Below, one piece after another: positions 53,618-62,315 of a DNA stretch of 64,000 nt. The notes under the pieces were generated by a model. It did no database searches. It was not told the origin of the DNA and saw only the letters and a program-made list of their open reading frames with translations. The DNA lies in assembly GCF_937863155.1 (NCBI RefSeq), contig NZ_CALMFB010000070.1, forward strand, positions 62,001 through 126,000. The letters are read 5' to 3'. Made by a program: the position numbers and the translations under genes. This DNA is from an uncultured Brevundimonas sp. GTDB taxonomy: Bacteria; Pseudomonadota; Alphaproteobacteria; Caulobacterales; Caulobacteraceae. Each line of letters opens with the position of its first letter. The first letter of the stretch is position 1.

Positions 53618-53733
53618 GGTCTGCCTTGGTAAATCTGTTACGGACGGCTGACGGCTGCTATAGCTCACGGCCGGTTGGCGGTCGAAGAAAAAACGAAACG
53701 CGGGCGCGGGGGCGTGCGGCGGGTGGAGACGAT

Positions 53734-54414
53734 TTGAAAGCGGTTCTGGCGGAACTGAGATCGGCATGGTCGACGCGCACGCGCGCCCTGACCGCCCGTT
53801 TCCAGCGGACGACCCCGCGCGAGCGACTGCTGCTGGCGGCGCTGGCGCTGGGGGTGCTGGTCTATGCGCCCATTCTGGCCATGGAACGCCGCGCCCAGGC
53901 GTCCGACCGCTATATCGACGCGGTGACCGAACGGGCGGCGGCGCGGCTGGCGCTGGATGCGGCGCGGCGGGCCACGGCCGACCCCATCGACCGGGCGATC
54001 TACGAAGACATGCGCAGCTGGGGCATCGAGGCGACCAATGTGCCGACCGCCCAGGTTCTGCTGGAGCGGCGGCTGGTCGAGGCCGTGGCGCGGGCCGAGC
54101 TGGCCAACAGCCAGATCACCACCGAGACCGAGCTGGAGACCATCGGCGCGACCCAGTGGGTGCGCGGCGAGGTTCAGGCCGACCTGCGCTGGACCCCGAC
54201 CTTCGCCTTCCTGGACGCCCTGGCCGCCTGGCCAGAGGGGTTCCGCGTCACCAGCTTCCAGTATGAGACCACGCCGCCGCCGCCGGCCAATCCCGGCATC
54301 CCACCCGAAATCCTGGCCGAGATGATGGCCGGCCGGCCGCAGGGCCGGGTGCGCATCGGCGTGGCCGCCCCGGTGCGGCTGGCGCCCCCATCGACCGAAG
54401 GGGGAGCGTCGTGA
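53734..54414 (+). CDS. gspM: type II secretion protein GspM-like
   Basis: A 226-residue protein with one membrane span (RLLLAALALGVLVYAPILAM) after a basic cytoplasmic N-terminus and a coiled coil (ERAAARLALDAARRA), then a compact periplasmic alpha/beta domain. This matches GspM, the partner of GspL. The start is TTG at 53734, with GGTGGAG at 53722-53728. Its stop overlaps the next gene's GTG (GTGA). Confidence 0.82.
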   Translation: MKAVLAELRSAWSTRTRALTARFQRTTPRERLLLAALALGVLVYAPILAMERRAQASDRYIDAVTERAAARLALDAARRATADPIDRAIYEDMRSWGIEATNVPTAQVLLERRLVEAVARAELANSQITTETELETIGATQWVRGEVQADLRWTPTFAFLDALAAWPEGFRVTSFQYETTPPPPANPGIPPEILAEMMAGRPQGRVRIGVAAPVRLAPPSTEGGAS

Positions 54415-54893
54415 GCCGTCTGTTGCCCTTCCTGCTGGCCGTGCCGGTGATCGCCTTCCTGCTGGGCATGGCGTTCCCGGGCCTGCCCGAAGACCCGCCG
54501 GCCGTGCGCCGGGGCGGAACCGGCGCCCGCGCCGAAATGCTGCGTCCGGGCGAGACCTCGGCCGCGGCCGTGCGCTTCCTTCGCACCCTGCGGTCCGACC
54601 CCCCGCCTCCGCCTCCGCCGCCTCCGCCTCCGCCTCCCCCGCCGCCACCCCCGCCCCCGCCGCCGCCAGACGTGGCGGTGGTGTTCAAAAGCCTGCTGGC
54701 CGGCGTCGAACAGGACGCCGCCACCGGAACCTTGCGCGCCCTGGTCCGCCAGTCCGCCTCTTCCATGCCGCAAATCAACCGCATGGCTGTGGGAGACGCC
54801 TTTGGGGACGGTTGGCGCATAAGTGAAATTTCAGAGACCGCCGTCACACTGCGCAAGGGCCGGGAGGTCCGCGTAGTCCGCCTGTACGGCTGA
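54411..54893 (+). CDS. gspC: type II secretion GspC-like protein with polyproline linker
   Basis: A 160-residue protein. One membrane span (FLLAVPVIAFLLGMAFP) is followed by a run of about 23 prolines (residues 63-87) and a short beta-domain (ALVRQSASSMPQINRMAVGD to EVRVVRLYG) resembling the GspC homology region. Its place between gspM and gspD supports a GspC role joining secretin to platform. No PDZ or coiled-coil domain follows, so it is a minimal version. The start is GTG at 54411. Confidence 0.7.
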   Translation: MSRLLPFLLAVPVIAFLLGMAFPGLPEDPPAVRRGGTGARAEMLRPGETSAAAVRFLRTLRSDPPPPPPPPPPPPPPPPPPPPPPPDVAVVFKSLLAGVEQDAATGTLRALVRQSASSMPQINRMAVGDAFGDGWRISEISETAVTLRKGREVRVVRLYG

Positions 54894-54909
54894 TTCTCGG
54901 GAGAGCCGC

Positions 54910-57297
54910 ATGATCCAGACGACACCCCGCCGCCTGACGACGACCGCGCTTCGCGGCCTGCGCCGGTGCGCGGCCCTGACGCCGCTGATGCTGGCGGCCG
55001 GCTGCGCCGCCTTTCCGTACATGTCGGCCACCACGACCCGGCCCGACGCCGAGGCCGTGGCCCGCACCCGCGCTTCCGGGTCAGACGCGCCGATCATCGA
55101 CGGTCAGATCGGCGGCGACCGCCGCCCGACCGAGATGCTGACCCTGCCCGGCGGCGCGACTGCGCCCCAGGTGACGCGCCAGCCCGCCACCGAGGCCCAG
55201 ATCGCCGCCCTGCTGCCCGACGAACAGGTGGACGCCGCGCTGGCGCCCCAGTCGATCCCGCAATTCGTGGCCACGGCCTTCGCCGTGATCGGCGCGCCCT
55301 ACACCATGACGCCCGACGTGGCCCAGCGCACCGAGACCATCGCCGGCGGCACCGGCGGCACAGTGTCGAAGAGGGTGCTGTTCCGCATGACCCAGATGGC
55401 GTTGAAGCAGTACGGCATCGACGTCTTCATCGACAACGGCATGGTCACGGTGGGCGAGCCCGCCTCGGCCGCCGCGCCGGGCGCCGCCCAGGTGGTGCGC
55501 GGCCGCGCGCCCACCCCCGCCAGCGGCCGGGTGGTCCAGGTCTTCAACGTCCAGACCATCGAAGTCACGGCGATGCAGACCCTGCTGACCGATCTGTTCC
55601 CCGGCGCGGGCCAGGTGCGGATCACGCCGGACCCCCTGACCAACACCATGATCATCTCCGGTCCCGGCCGCGAAGTGGCCCAGGTGGTGCGGGTGCTGCG
55701 CGAACTGGACCAGCCGCGCTTCGCCGGATCGAACGTCCTGCGGGTCGAGCCGGCCTTCATGGCCGCCGACGCCCTGGCCCAGGCGGTGGAACAGGCGCTG
55801 ACGGTCGAAGGTTTTGTGGTCTCGCGCATGGCCGCCTCGGGCCGGTCGCTGGTGATCCTGTCCTATCCGGCCGCCAACCAGATCCTGATCTTCGCCAAGG
55901 ATCCCGAGCTGGCCGAACGGGCCAACTACTGGGTGTCGATGCTGGATCGCCCCGCCAGCCTGGGCGACAAGGCCTCGACCTTCGTCTTCCAGGTGCGCAA
56001 CACCGACGCCGCCTCTCTGGGCCGGCTGGCCATGGGCCAGTCCGGCGGGTCGTCTTCCCCGCAACCGCCCGTCGGCGTGCCCGGAGCGCCGCCCGCGCAG
56101 GCGGCCGAGGCGGCGCGTAACGCCGCGGCCCGCGCGGGCGGGGGCGCCGGTCAGGCCGGAGGCGACGGCGCCTTCCTGGGCGGACGCATCCTGACCGACA
56201 CGGTCGGCAACCGCATCCTGTTCACCGGCACGGCCAGCGACTACGCCCAGTTGCGCACGCTTCTGACCACCCTGGACGTGCCGGCGCCCCAGGTGGTGAT
56301 CGAGGTGATGATCGCCGAAGTCACCCTGACCGACGACACGGCCCTGGGCATCAATCTGTGGGGCCGCGAGGTGCGCGGCGACGGCACCTGGACCGGCGGC
56401 ACCGAGGGGGTCGAGATCGGCGCCGGCGGGGCCACCTTCAACTTCACCGGCCCGGACATTCGCGCGGCCATCAACGCCTCGGCCTCGAACAACCGCGTCA
56501 ACATCCTGCAGCGGCCGCAGCTGGTCACCCGCAGCGGCGGCACGGCCCGGTTCCAGGTCGGCACCGACGTGCCGATCATCACCTCGCAGCGGGCGACCAA
56601 TTTTTCGTCGGGCGACGAAGGCACCGATGTGCTGCAAAGCGTCCAGTACCGCCAGACCGGCGTCATCATGGAGGTGACGCCCGTCGTCTATGGCGACCGG
56701 GTCGATATCGAGATCAGCCAGGAAATCTCGTCCGCCGGCGCCCCGCCCGCGGGCACCAGCATCGGCAGCCCGACCATCCTGAACCGCAGCCTGACGACCC
56801 AGATCGCCATCACCAACGGCTGGACCGGCGTGCTGGGCGGGCTGATCAGCAACGACTACACCAAGAACAATTCCGGCGTGCCCTTCCTGAAGGACGTGCC
56901 CATCATCGGTTCGGCCTTCCAGGCCAATACGGTGTCGGGCGTGCGCACCGAGATTCTGGTGCTGATCACGCCGCACATCGTGCGCAACGACGAAGACATG
57001 GCCGACCGCGCCGACCGCTATGCGGCCGACATGAACGCGGCCTTCCGCACCGGGGCGGGCTGGTCCTACACCCTGTCGCCGTGGGGCGCGGGGCCGGCGA
57101 TCCGCGGCGTCGGCGTCGATCTGCCCAGCGCCCAGCGCGCCTCGGAACGGCCGCCGCTGATCCCGCGTCGCACGCCGCGCGAGAACGAGGTGGAGCCGCA
57201 GTTGGTCGATCCGGCCGCCGCGCCGCCGACCCTGCCGGTCGAACCCGAGACGCCGGCGCCCACCGTGGTCATGGCCACCCCGCCAGGCCGGCCCTGA
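54910..57297 (+). CDS. gspD: type II secretion secretin GspD
   Basis: A 795-residue secretin. Lipobox AAGC gives Cys32. Secretin N domains run from about 105 to 370, including FNVQTIEVTAMQTLLTDLFP and DPLTNTMIISGPGREVAQVV. A Gly/Ala-rich loop (about 375-420) separates them from the secretin core: EVMIAEVTLTDDTALGINLW, ILQRPQLVTRSGGTARFQVG, VPFLKDVPIIGSAFQA and RTEILVLITPHIV. It forms the outer-membrane channel. The ATG lies 16 bases after gspC. Confidence 0.95.
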   Translation: MIQTTPRRLTTTALRGLRRCAALTPLMLAAGCAAFPYMSATTTRPDAEAVARTRASGSDAPIIDGQIGGDRRPTEMLTLPGGATAPQVTRQPATEAQIAALLPDEQVDAALAPQSIPQFVATAFAVIGAPYTMTPDVAQRTETIAGGTGGTVSKRVLFRMTQMALKQYGIDVFIDNGMVTVGEPASAAAPGAAQVVRGRAPTPASGRVVQVFNVQTIEVTAMQTLLTDLFPGAGQVRITPDPLTNTMIISGPGREVAQVVRVLRELDQPRFAGSNVLRVEPAFMAADALAQAVEQALTVEGFVVSRMAASGRSLVILSYPAANQILIFAKDPELAERANYWVSMLDRPASLGDKASTFVFQVRNTDAASLGRLAMGQSGGSSSPQPPVGVPGAPPAQAAEAARNAAARAGGGAGQAGGDGAFLGGRILTDTVGNRILFTGTASDYAQLRTLLTTLDVPAPQVVIEVMIAEVTLTDDTALGINLWGREVRGDGTWTGGTEGVEIGAGGATFNFTGPDIRAAINASASNNRVNILQRPQLVTRSGGTARFQVGTDVPIITSQRATNFSSGDEGTDVLQSVQYRQTGVIMEVTPVVYGDRVDIEISQEISSAGAPPAGTSIGSPTILNRSLTTQIAITNGWTGVLGGLISNDYTKNNSGVPFLKDVPIIGSAFQANTVSGVRTEILVLITPHIVRNDEDMADRADRYAADMNAAFRTGAGWSYTLSPWGAGPAIRGVGVDLPSAQRASERPPLIPRRTPRENEVEPQLVDPAAAPPTLPVEPETPAPTVVMATPPGRP

Positions 57298-57313
57298 GCG
57301 TCAGAAACCCCGG

Positions 57314-57745
57314 TCAGAAACCCAGGCCGGGGATGTCGCTGCTCATGCGGCGCCAGCCCATCCGGTCGAACACCAGCGGCGCGGGCGGCGGCCCGGCGGC
57401 GGGCTGGACGCTGACCGTCATGGTGTAAAGCTGGACCCGGAACGCCCCCTGCCCCATGGGAAAGCCGGTATTGGCGACCTCGTCGCCATGCGGTTCGGCG
57501 ATCCAGCGCACCGTGTCGCCGCCCGGCAGGGCGATGACGCCCTCAGGCTCGGCCATCGGATTGACGGCGCGCGTCAGGGCCAGGGCGTTCTCCTGCTGGG
57601 CCGACTGGGCGATGGCGCGGGCGGCGCGCTGCTGGCCCCGGGCCATCTGAAGCTGCAGCTCGAAGATGGCCAGCAGCGTCACCGAGGCGATGGCCAGGGC
57701 GACCAGGGCCTCGATCAGGCTGAAGCCCGCGCGACGGCGCCGCAT
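57314..57745 (-). CDS. gspI: type II secretion minor pseudopilin GspI
   Basis: A 143-residue pseudopilin: leader MRRRRAG before FSLIEALVALAIASVTLLAI with Glu12 at +5, followed by the amphipathic GQQRAARAIAQSAQQENALAL. GspI fits by size and by linkage to gspF, whose stop overlaps its ATG (TGATG at 57743-57747). It helps start the pseudopilus with GspJ and GspK, encoded 7 kb away. The stop lies in a 13-bp tandem duplication. Confidence 0.85.
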   Translation of the reverse strand: MRRRRAGFSLIEALVALAIASVTLLAIFELQLQMARGQQRAARAIAQSAQQENALALTRAVNPMAEPEGVIALPGGDTVRWIAEPHGDEVANTGFPMGQGAFRVQLYTMTVSVQPAAGPPPAPLVFDRMGWRRMSSDIPGLGF

Positions 57746-58947
57746 CACACGGCGCCCTCGTAGACGCTGGACAGGGCCAGGACCAGCGACAGGGCCACGA
57801 AGCCGACGATCAGCGAGATGAAGGCGATGGCCAGCGGCTCCAATAACGAGGTCAGCCGCTTCATCCGGTCGCGCAGGCGATCTTCGTAATTGTCGGCGAT
57901 GAAGCCGAACATAGCCCCCACCGCGCCCGACTTCTGACCGGCGCGCAGCAGACTGAGATCCATCGCCTCCAGCCGCGTATGCGACGCCAGCGAGGCGTCT
58001 AGGGTGACGCCCGCCCTCAGGTCGCTGTCCAGCATGTCCAGCCCGCGCCGGAACGATCCGATCGGCACCGCCGCCCGCGACAGGGCCATGGCCGACAGAA
58101 TGGGCACGCCGCTGTTCAGGGCGAAGGCCGACAGGCGCGCCCAGGCGGTGATCTCTCGCGCCTGGATCACCGGGCCGATCACCGGCGCGCCGTGGGCGAC
58201 GCCATAGGCGCGGGCGCGCACCTGGGGATTGGTGGCGATCACCACGCCCAGCACGACCAGGGCGGCCAGGGCCAGGCCCACGATCGGCAGATTGGCGTTG
58301 GCGAACTCGCCCGCCGCCAGAACCCACCGCGACACGGCCGGCACATTCTCTCGGTTCTCGCCGATCATGGCCCCGAAACGCGGCACCACCTGGGTGAAGA
58401 TGAAGCCCACCGCGCCGAAGCCCGCGAACAGCAGGAAGGCCGGGTAGGTCATGGCGTTGGTGAAGTCGCGCCGCAGCCGGTCTTCATAGGCCATCTGTTC
58501 GGCCGCCTGACGCAGGACGTCGGCGATCTTGCCCGACGCCTCGCCCACCCGGGCCATGGCGTAGACATAGTCGGGGAAGCCCCGGACATGGCCCTCCATC
58601 GCCGCGCCGAAGGAATCGCCGCGACGCAGGGCGGCGATGGCGGCCTGGAACTGGGCCTTGCCCTTGTTGGCCTGAATGCCCTGGGCCACCGTCTCCATCG
58701 CTTCCAGCAGCGACACCCCGGCCTCGATCATCAGGGCCAGCTGACGCAGCACCAGCACCCGTTCGGCCGGTTTCAGGTCGCGGTCGCTACCCTGGGCCTT
58801 CACCGCCGCCGGGGCGATCTTCAGCACTGTCAGACCATCGGCCGACAGGCGGCGCACGGCCGCCGCCTCGTCCGGCGCGGCGACCTGGCCCTTCATCGTC
58901 AGGCCGTCACGGCCCACGGCCTCGTACTGGAACGGCAGATCGGTCAT
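57745..58947 (-). CDS. gspF: type II secretion inner-membrane platform protein GspF
   Basis: A 400-residue GspF/PilC protein. Two repeats of the T2SSF domain (about 65-190 and 270-395) with RQLALMIEAGVSLLEAMETV, VGEASGKIADVLRQAAEQMA, RLSAFALNSGVPILSAMALS and LRAGQKSGAVGAMFGFIADN, plus three membrane spans. It is the polytopic base that GspE drives. Its start overlaps the glycosyltransferase stop by four bases (58944-58947). Confidence 0.95.
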   Translation of the reverse strand: MTDLPFQYEAVGRDGLTMKGQVAAPDEAAAVRRLSADGLTVLKIAPAAVKAQGSDRDLKPAERVLVLRQLALMIEAGVSLLEAMETVAQGIQANKGKAQFQAAIAALRRGDSFGAAMEGHVRGFPDYVYAMARVGEASGKIADVLRQAAEQMAYEDRLRRDFTNAMTYPAFLLFAGFGAVGFIFTQVVPRFGAMIGENRENVPAVSRWVLAAGEFANANLPIVGLALAALVVLGVVIATNPQVRARAYGVAHGAPVIGPVIQAREITAWARLSAFALNSGVPILSAMALSRAAVPIGSFRRGLDMLDSDLRAGVTLDASLASHTRLEAMDLSLLRAGQKSGAVGAMFGFIADNYEDRLRDRMKRLTSLLEPLAIAFISLIVGFVALSLVLALSSVYEGAV

Positions 58948-59852
58948 GCGGCGGGCGGGAAGAACAGCGGCCTGACGCGGGGATGCGTCACCCGACCATA
59001 CAGGATCGGGGTGCGGTCCGTCCTGACATAGTCGCGGCCGGTCGCGGCGCGGTAATCACGGTGATAGGCGTCGGCCAGCGCCTCTTCCTCGCCCGGCAGG
59101 CGACGGCGGATGCCGCCTTCCTGGGTCGTGGCGCCGTAGTGCAGCTGGTGAAACGTGCCCTCGCCCACCAGCATGACCAGCGGCCCATCGGCGCTGAGAC
59201 GTTCAAAGGCGTCATAGTTGGCGAAACCGCCGCCCAGGGCGCGGAACCCCTCGTTGAACCCGCCCCGCTCCAGGAACCGCGCCCGGTCCATGACGAAGAA
59301 GGTGGTTTCCGGCGGCGAACGGAAGGCGCCCTCAGCATAGCTTTCGCCCAGGGCGCAGATCTCGAACAGGCGATAGCCGTCGGCGGGCCAGCCGATGCCG
59401 GCCAGAAGTCCGTCCTCGACCGCGCGAGTATAGCCTTCGGCGACCGACACCTGCTGCACCTTCGGCCCCAGGTGGAAGCCCAGTGTGGCGACGAAGGCGT
59501 CGGGGTGGACGGCCATGGCCTGAAGCGCACCCTGCACCAGGCCGGGCGAGGCCATGCGGGCGCCGTCCACGGCCACGGCGATCCGTTCGCCCTTGGCCAT
59601 GGCGGCCGCGCGGTTGATGGCGATGCAGGGCGAGGCGCCGCCGTCATCGACCCGCAGGATGGTCACCGGCGCATCGGCGTCGAACCATTCGGCGCGCACC
59701 GGATCGGTCGAGCCGTTGTCGGCCACGATGATCTCGACCTCACCCGGCGCAATCCCGGTCTGATAGGGCGGCAGCAACGACCGTATGGTGCGCGGCAGTT
59801 CACGCGCCATGTCGAAGGCCACCACCACGATGGACAGGCGCGGCCGGGTCAC
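58944..59852 (-). CDS. family 2 glycosyltransferase embedded in T2SS operon
   Basis: A 302-residue GT-A enzyme. LSIVVVAFDMARELPRTIRS and IIVADNGSTDPVRAEWFDAD bind the nucleotide sugar. The usual DxD is replaced by VDGAR (about residues 95-99). The C-terminal half includes DRARFLERGGFNEGFRALGG, as in GT2 enzymes. It has no membrane segment. The start is GTG at 59852, overlapping the sulfotransferase stop (GTGA). It is translated between sulfotransferase and gspF. Its acceptor, possibly a pseudopilin or secreted protein, is not known. Confidence 0.85.
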   Translation of the reverse strand: MTRPRLSIVVVAFDMARELPRTIRSLLPPYQTGIAPGEVEIIVADNGSTDPVRAEWFDADAPVTILRVDDGGASPCIAINRAAAMAKGERIAVAVDGARMASPGLVQGALQAMAVHPDAFVATLGFHLGPKVQQVSVAEGYTRAVEDGLLAGIGWPADGYRLFEICALGESYAEGAFRSPPETTFFVMDRARFLERGGFNEGFRALGGGFANYDAFERLSADGPLVMLVGEGTFHQLHYGATTQEGGIRRRLPGEEEALADAYHRDYRAATGRDYVRTDRTPILYGRVTHPRVRPLFFPPAA

Positions 59853-60541
59853 GCCGCCGCCTCCAGCAGGCGCGCCCACATGGCCGTGGCCTGGGTCGGC
59901 ACCGGTCCCGCGGCCTTCTGGTGCGTCAGTTCGGCCTCGCGGAACGGCATTGGCGCGGTGGCGTCCAGCCCCAGGTCGGCGGCGGCGGCCCGCACGCGCG
60001 CCTCATAATCCGGGGCGTCATAGTCGATGACGGCGAAGGGCGCCCTGTCGCGCCAGGCCAGCATGGCGGCGTTGTATCCGGCCCAGATGGCCACTGAGCG
60101 GTCGGTCTCGAAGCCGTTGCGCGCCGCCAGCGACCCGGCCACCGCCAGCGGATGCCGGAACGAGCCCACCAGCCGCAGATCCGGCAGCACCTCGAACCAG
60201 CCGTCCAGCAGCAGGGTGGCGCGCGGATCCTTGAACCCCCAAGGATGCGGCAGGCCGTCATAGTCGGCCAGAACGGCGCGCAGGGCCGCGATCTCGTCAC
60301 GGGTCCAGGCCACGGGCTCGGCGGGCGGCGCGTCCCAGGCGGCGCCGACGCGGGCCAGGACGGCGTCATGCACCGGCCACAGGCGCGGGTTTTCGCGGTT
60401 GCCCTTCTTGTTGTGCGGGGCGGCGGTGTTCACCTGGCCCAGGGTCAGGCCCAGATCCTGAAGACAGCCCGCCAGGCACGAGGTGCCCGACCGGTGCATG
60501 CCCACGACGGCGATCGGCGCCGCAGCCGGGACGGGACTCAA
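59849..60541 (-). CDS. PAPS-type sulfotransferase-like protein embedded in T2SS operon
   Basis: A 230-residue sulfotransferase-family protein. VVGMHRSGTSCLAGCLQDLG (HRSGTS at 16-21) is the PAPS phosphate-binding loop and GSFRHPLAVAGSLAARNGF (126-138) the 3'-phosphate site. WGFKDPRATLLLD lies between. It transfers sulfate, probably to a sugar or peptide hydroxyl. It is small for the family, lacking any membrane anchor. It overlaps gspE and the glycosyltransferase by four bases each. PAPS would come from cysD-cysNC 25 kb away. Confidence 0.82.
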   Translation of the reverse strand: MSPVPAAAPIAVVGMHRSGTSCLAGCLQDLGLTLGQVNTAAPHNKKGNRENPRLWPVHDAVLARVGAAWDAPPAEPVAWTRDEIAALRAVLADYDGLPHPWGFKDPRATLLLDGWFEVLPDLRLVGSFRHPLAVAGSLAARNGFETDRSVAIWAGYNAAMLAWRDRAPFAVIDYDAPDYEARVRAAAADLGLDATAPMPFREAELTHQKAAGPVPTQATAMWARLLEAAA

Positions 60542-62289
60542 GCCTCGCCTCCGCCGACGATGCGGTGAACCTCGGTCAGGGCCGTCTCGCCGCGCCGGGC
60601 CTTGAGGAAGGCGTCGTCGCCGAAGCTCAGAAAACCGTCCTCGCGCGCAATATCGGTCAGGCGGTCCTCGTCCGCGCCCTGGCGCAGGCCGGCGGTCAGG
60701 GCGGCGGACATGGGCGCGATCTCATAGACGCCGACCCGGCCGCGGAAGCCCGACTGGCCGCATTTGGGACAGCCGACCGGCTCGTGCCAGTTCGCCGGCT
60801 GGCCCTTGACCTGTTTGCGCACAGCCTTGGGCAGATCGGCCTCATGCAGGGCGGCCTCTTCGGGCGTGGAGGGCCGTTTACAATCGACGCACAGGCGCCG
60901 CACCAGCCGCTGGCCCTGGACGCCGCGGATCACGTCGGCCAGCAGATAGTCCTCGATCCCCAGGTCCAGCAGGCGCGGAATGGCCGCCAGGGCCGAGTTG
61001 GTGTGGACCGTCGAAATGACCAGGTGGCCGGTCAGGGCCGCCTGGACGGCGATGCGCGCCGTCTCGGGGTCGCGGATTTCGCCGACCATGATGACATCCG
61101 GGTCCTGGCGCAGGATCGAGCGCAGACCGGCGGCGAAGGTCAGGCCGATTTCGGACCGCACCCGCACCTGGACCACGCCGGGCAGGTCCAGTTCGACCGG
61201 GTCTTCGACCGTGATGATCTTGCGCTGGCCGTCGTTCAGATGGGTCAGCAGGCGATAGATGGTCGTGGTCTTGCCCGAGCCGGTCGGGCCGGTGACCAGC
61301 AGCACGCCGTTCGGCTGTTCCGACAGTTCCAGCAGGCTCTGTTCCTGGGCCGGGGACACCCCCAGTTCGGACAGTTCGGGCAGGCGGCTGGTCTTGCCCA
61401 GCAGGCGCAGGACGATGGATTCGCCCCACGACGCCGGCAGGGTCGAGACACGAAGATCCACCTCCTGGCCCGAGACGCGGATCGACTGGCGGCCGTCCTG
61501 CGGCAGGCGGCGCTCGCCGATATCCATGCCGGACAACAGCTTGATGCGCGAACAGACGGCGTCATAGCTGCTGCGCGGGGCGGTGCGGGCGGTGCTGAGC
61601 ACGCCGTCGATGCGCATACGCACGACGAAGCGGTCCTCGAACGGTTCGACGTGCACGTCCGAAGCGCGGCGCGACAGGGCCTCGGCGAAGACGGCGTTGA
61701 CGAAGTCGATGGTCGGCGCTTCTTGGGCCAGTTCGCGCAGGCGCGCCGCATCGGCGCCGCCGCCCAGGATATCGATATCCAGGCCGCCGCGCCCCTGATG
61801 CAGCAGGTCGCCGGTCAGGCCCTCGATCACCGACCGGGGCGCCAGCAGGAAGGTGACGGGATCGGGCGTGGCCTGGCCGATTCGTTCGGCCAGCAGGGTG
61901 TCCAGCGGCTGGACCGCCGCGCACAGGATCGGGGCGTCCGCCGCATCGCCCGCCCGCCAGGCCACGGCCTCGCGCTCCGCCCACCAGGACACGGGCGAGC
62001 CGATCTGGGCCAGGAAAGCGGCGATGCGGTCGGGCGCGGGCGCGTCCTCGGGCGTCAGCACCGCCAGACCCAGCTGTTCGGACAGCACCTGAAGCAAGTC
62101 CGTCTCGGACAGGGCGCCCAGGCGCACCAGATTCAGCCCGATCAGGCCGCCGTTCTGCGCCTGAAGAGACAGGGCGTTCTGAACGTCGGCCGCCGTGACC
62201 AGTCCACGATCCAGCAACAGTTCGCCCAGCCGCCGACGGTCGGCGGCGGGAAAGCGGATGGCGATCGGATCGGGGGACGGCGCGGTCAT
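60538..62289 (-). CDS. gspE: type II secretion ATPase GspE
   Basis: A 583-residue ATPase. The N-terminal MshEN-like domain runs to about 160, then comes the RecA-like motor: VTGPTGSGKTTTIYRLLTHL (Walker A 334-342), VEDPVELDLPG, DPDVIMVGEIRDPETARIAV (Walker B) and VHTNSALAAIPRL. Two CxxC pairs (467-470 and 507-510) bind zinc. It drives pseudopilus assembly. It is the first gene of the minus operon gspE-sulfotransferase-glycosyltransferase-gspF-gspI. Confidence 0.96.
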   Translation of the reverse strand: MTAPSPDPIAIRFPAADRRRLGELLLDRGLVTAADVQNALSLQAQNGGLIGLNLVRLGALSETDLLQVLSEQLGLAVLTPEDAPAPDRIAAFLAQIGSPVSWWAEREAVAWRAGDAADAPILCAAVQPLDTLLAERIGQATPDPVTFLLAPRSVIEGLTGDLLHQGRGGLDIDILGGGADAARLRELAQEAPTIDFVNAVFAEALSRRASDVHVEPFEDRFVVRMRIDGVLSTARTAPRSSYDAVCSRIKLLSGMDIGERRLPQDGRQSIRVSGQEVDLRVSTLPASWGESIVLRLLGKTSRLPELSELGVSPAQEQSLLELSEQPNGVLLVTGPTGSGKTTTIYRLLTHLNDGQRKIITVEDPVELDLPGVVQVRVRSEIGLTFAAGLRSILRQDPDVIMVGEIRDPETARIAVQAALTGHLVISTVHTNSALAAIPRLLDLGIEDYLLADVIRGVQGQRLVRRLCVDCKRPSTPEEAALHEADLPKAVRKQVKGQPANWHEPVGCPKCGQSGFRGRVGVYEIAPMSAALTAGLRQGADEDRLTDIAREDGFLSFGDDAFLKARRGETALTEVHRIVGGGEA

Positions 62290-62315
62290 GGATCAGGTCC
62301 GGTTCGGACGCGGCC

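Noticed and set aside
57300-57323. Tandem 13-bp duplication of GTCAGAAACCC at the gspI stop
   Set aside because: Real but looks like a simple slippage event; no functional implication is visible.
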